NCBI GenBank assembly: GCA_022559845.1
Contig: CM040128.1
Span: 74,587,247 to 74,651,246, forward strand
Source: Amorphophallus konjac
Taxonomy: Eukaryota > Streptophyta > Magnoliopsida > Alismatales > Araceae
Length of the DNA stretch: 64,000 bases
Direction of reading: 5' to 3'
Below, in pieces: positions 60,786 through 64,000 of the stretch (positions are counted from its first letter, which is position 1; each line of letters begins with the position of its first letter). The notes beneath the pieces were generated by a model. The model searched no databases, had not been told where the DNA came from, and worked only from the letters and a program-made list of their open reading frames with translations. Both the position numbers and the translations under genes were made by a program.

Positions 60786-62099
60786 TTGCTATTTCATGAA
60801 CGGACATGTGTGCCCGACTGTCCTAAATTGAAGAAGAAGATTCTTGAAGAAGCTCATAGATCGAGGTACACGATCCACCCTGGAGCCACTAAGATGTACC
60901 AAGATTTGAAAAGAACTTTCTGGTGGCCTAACATGAAAAGGGAGGAAGCAGACTTTGTATCTCGTTGCCTCACATGCCAACAAGTGAAGACGGAACATCA
61001 AAAATCCGCCGGAAAGCTTCACCCACTAGATATTCCCAAGTGGAAGTGGAAAGACATTGGCATGGACTTTATCATGGGTTTGCCTAAGTCTAGAGGCGGA
61101 TATGATGGAATATGGGTAATTATCGACCGACTAACTAAATCGGCCCATTTCTTACCCATCAAAAGTCGATGGTTAGTCAACGTACTTGCTGCCTTGTATA
61201 TCAAGGAGATGGTTAGATTGCATGGAGTTCCCATCTCGATCGTATCTGACCAAGACCCGCGCTTCACCTCTCATTTCTGGAAGAGTCTACAACACTCTCT
61301 GGGGATGAAACTCAACTACAGCACTACTTTCCATCCCTAGACAGATGGACAGACCGAGAGGACTAATCAAGTTGTGGAAGATATGTTGAGAGCATGTATT
61401 ATAGACTTCGGCGGAAGCTGGCATGACCACTTACCACTAGCCGAATTTGCATATAACAACAGCTATCAAGCCAGTATACAAATGGCACCTTTTGAGGCGT
61501 TATATGGCAGGAGTTGACGATCTCCTATATGTTGGGATGAAGTCAGTGAAAGACAAATTTTAGGCCCAGACATGGTAAGAGATTCCACCGAGAAGATACA
61601 CCTCATTAGAGAAAGATTAAAGATAGCACAATCCAGACAGAAATCTTATGCTGATAGCAGAAGGCGAGACCTGGAATTTCAAGTCGGAGATCATGTTTTC
61701 CTCAAAGTATCTCCCGGTCGAGGCATTAGAAGATTTGGTGTTAAGGGTAAACTAACACCAAGGTTTATTGGTCCATTCGAAGTGCTGGAAAGAGTAGGCG
61801 AGGTGGCTTATCGCATCGCCCTACCTCCGCAACTGTCAGAAGTGCACAACGTGTTTCATGTTTCTATGCTGAAGAAATACGTGCACGATTCCCTCCATGT
61901 CATTGACCACAGTGATTTAGTGGTACAGAAGGACCTTACCTACTAGCAGAAGCCAATGAAGATCCTCGATCGAGAAGTTCCAGTTCTAAGGAACAAGACG
62001 ATCCCTATGGTGAAAATTTAATGGAATCGATGCTTAGAACAAGAAGCTACATGGGAAACTGAAGAATCTATGAAGAAGAGATTTCCAGAGTTATTCTAA
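60786..62099 (+). pseudogene. pol: Tekay-1 integrase and chromodomain
   Basis: Zinc finger [15 protein letters not shown] and [11 protein letters not shown] core: [23 protein letters not shown], then GQTERTNQ after a TAG at 61338 (Gln). TGA at 61515. [20 protein letters not shown] and [15 protein letters not shown]. Chromodomain-like tail 61947-62096 (ILDREVPVLRNKTIPMVKI) has TAG 61944 and TAA 62019. Natural stop TAA 62097-62099. Confidence 0.9.
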
Positions 62100-62166
62100 T
62101 TGTAAGTACACTGCACCTTTCCTATTCTCGTATAATACAGTTGAATTTGGGGACCAAATTCTTTTA

Positions 62167-62178
62167 TGTGGGGGAGGG
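62167..62178 (+). other. Polypurine tract of Tekay-1
   Basis: TGTGGGGGAGGG lies directly before the 3' LTR start. Confidence 0.75.
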
Positions 62179-63236
62179 TGTAGCACCCTTGATAAATACC
62201 TTTGAGTAAATTTAAAACTTCTTCCAAAAAGAAATCATACTTGAAGACCTTACATAAAGAACCCAACCTCATGAGGACTATAACATAAATACACAATCCA
62301 ACCCTACTTTATAACATAAAGAATCCTGAGGGCTTTGTGTAAAGAGCCAAACCTTAGGGAGGCTAGTATATACAATTATAAATCATCACTTTATGTATAC
62401 GTAATCTACTATTCTTAATAGAATTCTAGGTTTTGTTTACAGAACTAAACTATAGGAGGACTAGCATACAAATGTGCAATCCAACTTTATGCACATGGGT
62501 AAAGAATCTTACATGGGAGGTCTTGTACAAAGAAACAAAACCATGGGAGGGTTATTCTATAAATGTACAAGACAAACTTTAACACATGGGCCATGGGTTG
62601 TACGTACGTGCTTTCCAACTTTTTCACTTACCAAATTGAAGACCCTTCACATAGGCGTCAATTTCCAAATTGAAGACATGCATGAAGGCGCCATTTTCAA
62701 TAGGACCCCATCCCATTAAAATGTGAATATATATATGAACATCTTGAATGCGAACACGTGAATGTGGTCTCATGAATAATGCCACCTAGACTAATGACGC
62801 CCTCATGCAAGGCGTCATTTACGTGAATAGTTCACTTGGTTTAATGAATGACCCCTTACAAGGGTGTCATTTAAACCTATGCTTCTAGAAGATTGAAACA
62901 CGAACAACCCCATTTCGCTGGCTAAGCGCTAATCTAGGATCGTGTTCCCAAATCGGACCAGCAAGATAATAACCAATGCTTGCAAATCTCTACAACTAAT
63001 CCCCTACGAAGCACTATCAGAGGCTACTGCCATCTTTCAGTGCTTGCAGAAGGGAATGTTTCCCTTCATTCCTCAGGAAGCGTGAAGTCTACGTCCTGCT
63101 GTGGCGGCGGGGAACGCGTGGCTTCATCTTTCCTAGTAATCACACGTCAAAAGGTAGGTATTCTCAAATCATTGCCTAACTAGTAGCTAAATAGGTTAAT
63201 TGATGCATGATTAGAGTTTGATTAACTAGTCAACCA

Positions 63237-63272
<36 letters not shown>

Positions 63273-64000
63273 TGGCTTTACTATGACCAAGAATAATACC
63301 ATATTATACATATGTTAATAGCTTGTTACACCTGATTCTATACATAATGTTACCATGATGAGTTTAAACTTAGTTTATTAGCATGATTTCATGAGTTTTG
63401 AACATATTTTATCATACTAGTTTTTAGCGTTAATAACCATGTGTTAAACCTTAATATATAGCCTTTGTACATAGAATACGTCAATGTTTAAAAACCCTGA
63501 GGGTCCCAGCCCTTATGTAAATGGCGCCCCTGACCAGGGCGCCAATTACAAAATTGAAGACTTCGTGCGAAGTCGTCAATTAAATGAAGACATGCACCAT
63601 GACGTCAATTCAATTTTCTGAAATTTTTGGCAATTGATAATTCAACACATTCAAAAAACCATAACTATCAAACTAAAGCATGAAATTTATACATGAACAT
63701 GTTTCTAGAATCCTCACATTTTTCTCAATATATTCGTACCATTACTTCCTGATTCAAAACCTTTTTACACTCATGAATAGTATAGGAATAGTGTACCAGT
63801 CTCTGTAAGAGGCGCCCCTGACCAGGACACCAATTACAGAATTGAAGACTGCCCACGAGGGCGTCAATTAATTGAAGACATGACCCATGTTGTCAATTCA
63901 GTTTTTTGGAATTTCCAGAAACCAGTAGATCAACGGACTCAAAAATCTATAACTAATAAAATGAACTATGAAAATTGTGACTGAATATACTTCTGTGACC
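62179..64000 (+). repeat. Tekay-1 3' LTR, cut by the window edge
   Basis: It matches 19089 onward with few differences. It has a longer TA tract (about 63239-63270) and the same GGCGCC/GAAGAC clusters (62640-62700, 62790-62870, 63518-63605, 63810-63900). About 2.2 kb of LTR remain outside the window. Confidence 0.92.

Larger units (their letters stand above)
19089..64000 (+). mobile_element. Tekay-1: Ty3/gypsy chromovirus, host of two nested insertions
   Basis: The pieces are the 5' LTR (19089-21053 and 45485-47531), primer-binding site 47539, gag 47893-48330 and 58316-58705, pol to 62099, polypurine tract, and 3' LTR from 62179 running off the window. Tat-2 splits the LTR and Tekay-2 splits gag. 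The integrase ends in a Tekay-type chromodomain. Without the insertions the visible part is about 10.5 kb. Pol is one frame with about ten in-frame stops. Confidence 0.9.

Overview
The window looks like intergenic heterochromatin from a flowering plant with a large, retrotransposon-dominated genome. Every recognisable protein is from a plant LTR-retrotransposon lineage: Ty3/gypsy Tat, Ty3/gypsy Tekay/Del-like chromoviruses, and Ty1/copia Sirevirus (SIRE/Maximus). I found no rRNA or tRNA genes, no CRISPR and no ordinary host gene. The species cannot be named from the sequence. Element names below are mine.

Layout, left to right. Tat-1 (1-12231, minus, cut by the left edge) has an LTR at 8298-12231, a primer-binding site, a long gag, protease, reverse transcriptase and two RNase H domains. 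It lies in a minus-strand LTR fragment of a third Tekay-like element (12232-13147). After 277 bp of unresolved DNA comes Sire-1 (13425-19088, plus), a copia element with a 3.2 kb LTR and gag but no pol. Sire-1 is interrupted by Tekay-1 (19089 to beyond 64000, plus). The 5' LTR of Tekay-1 is split at 21053/45485 by Tat-2 (21054-45479), with 5-bp target duplication CACCC on both sides. Tat-2 has lost gag and pol but keeps an antisense gene. That gene is split by Sire-2 (24289-35498, plus, target duplication ATTAC), an end-to-end Sirevirus with gag, pol and an env-like ORF. Tekay-1 resumes at 45485 with the rest of its 5' LTR, then primer-binding site and gag. Its gag is split by Tekay-2 (48331-58310, minus, target duplication TCCAA/TCTAA). 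Tekay-1 gag and pol then run to 62099, followed by its 3' LTR from 62179. The nest is Sire-1 > Tekay-1 > Tat-2 > Sire-2, with Tekay-2 as a second insertion in Tekay-1.

Three things stand out. First, the Tat-2 antisense gene (38846 down to 23331) can be modelled as five coding exons and four introns of 79-85 bp with matching phases. It has a plant-mobile-domain-like region and its own TATA box. Second, each family carries its own short, CpG-containing, often palindromic motif repeated many times in its LTR. In Sire-2 and Tat-2 the same motif also sits beside the TATA box of the accessory gene (env-like ORF, antisense gene). That suggests an element-specific regulatory circuit. Third, nearly all coding damage is single in-frame stops of the CAG>TAG, CAA>TAA, CGA>TGA or TGG>TAG/TGA type with almost no frameshifts, as expected from deamination of methylated cytosine. 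The 388-codon env-like ORF of Sire-2 is still fully open while its gag-pol is not.
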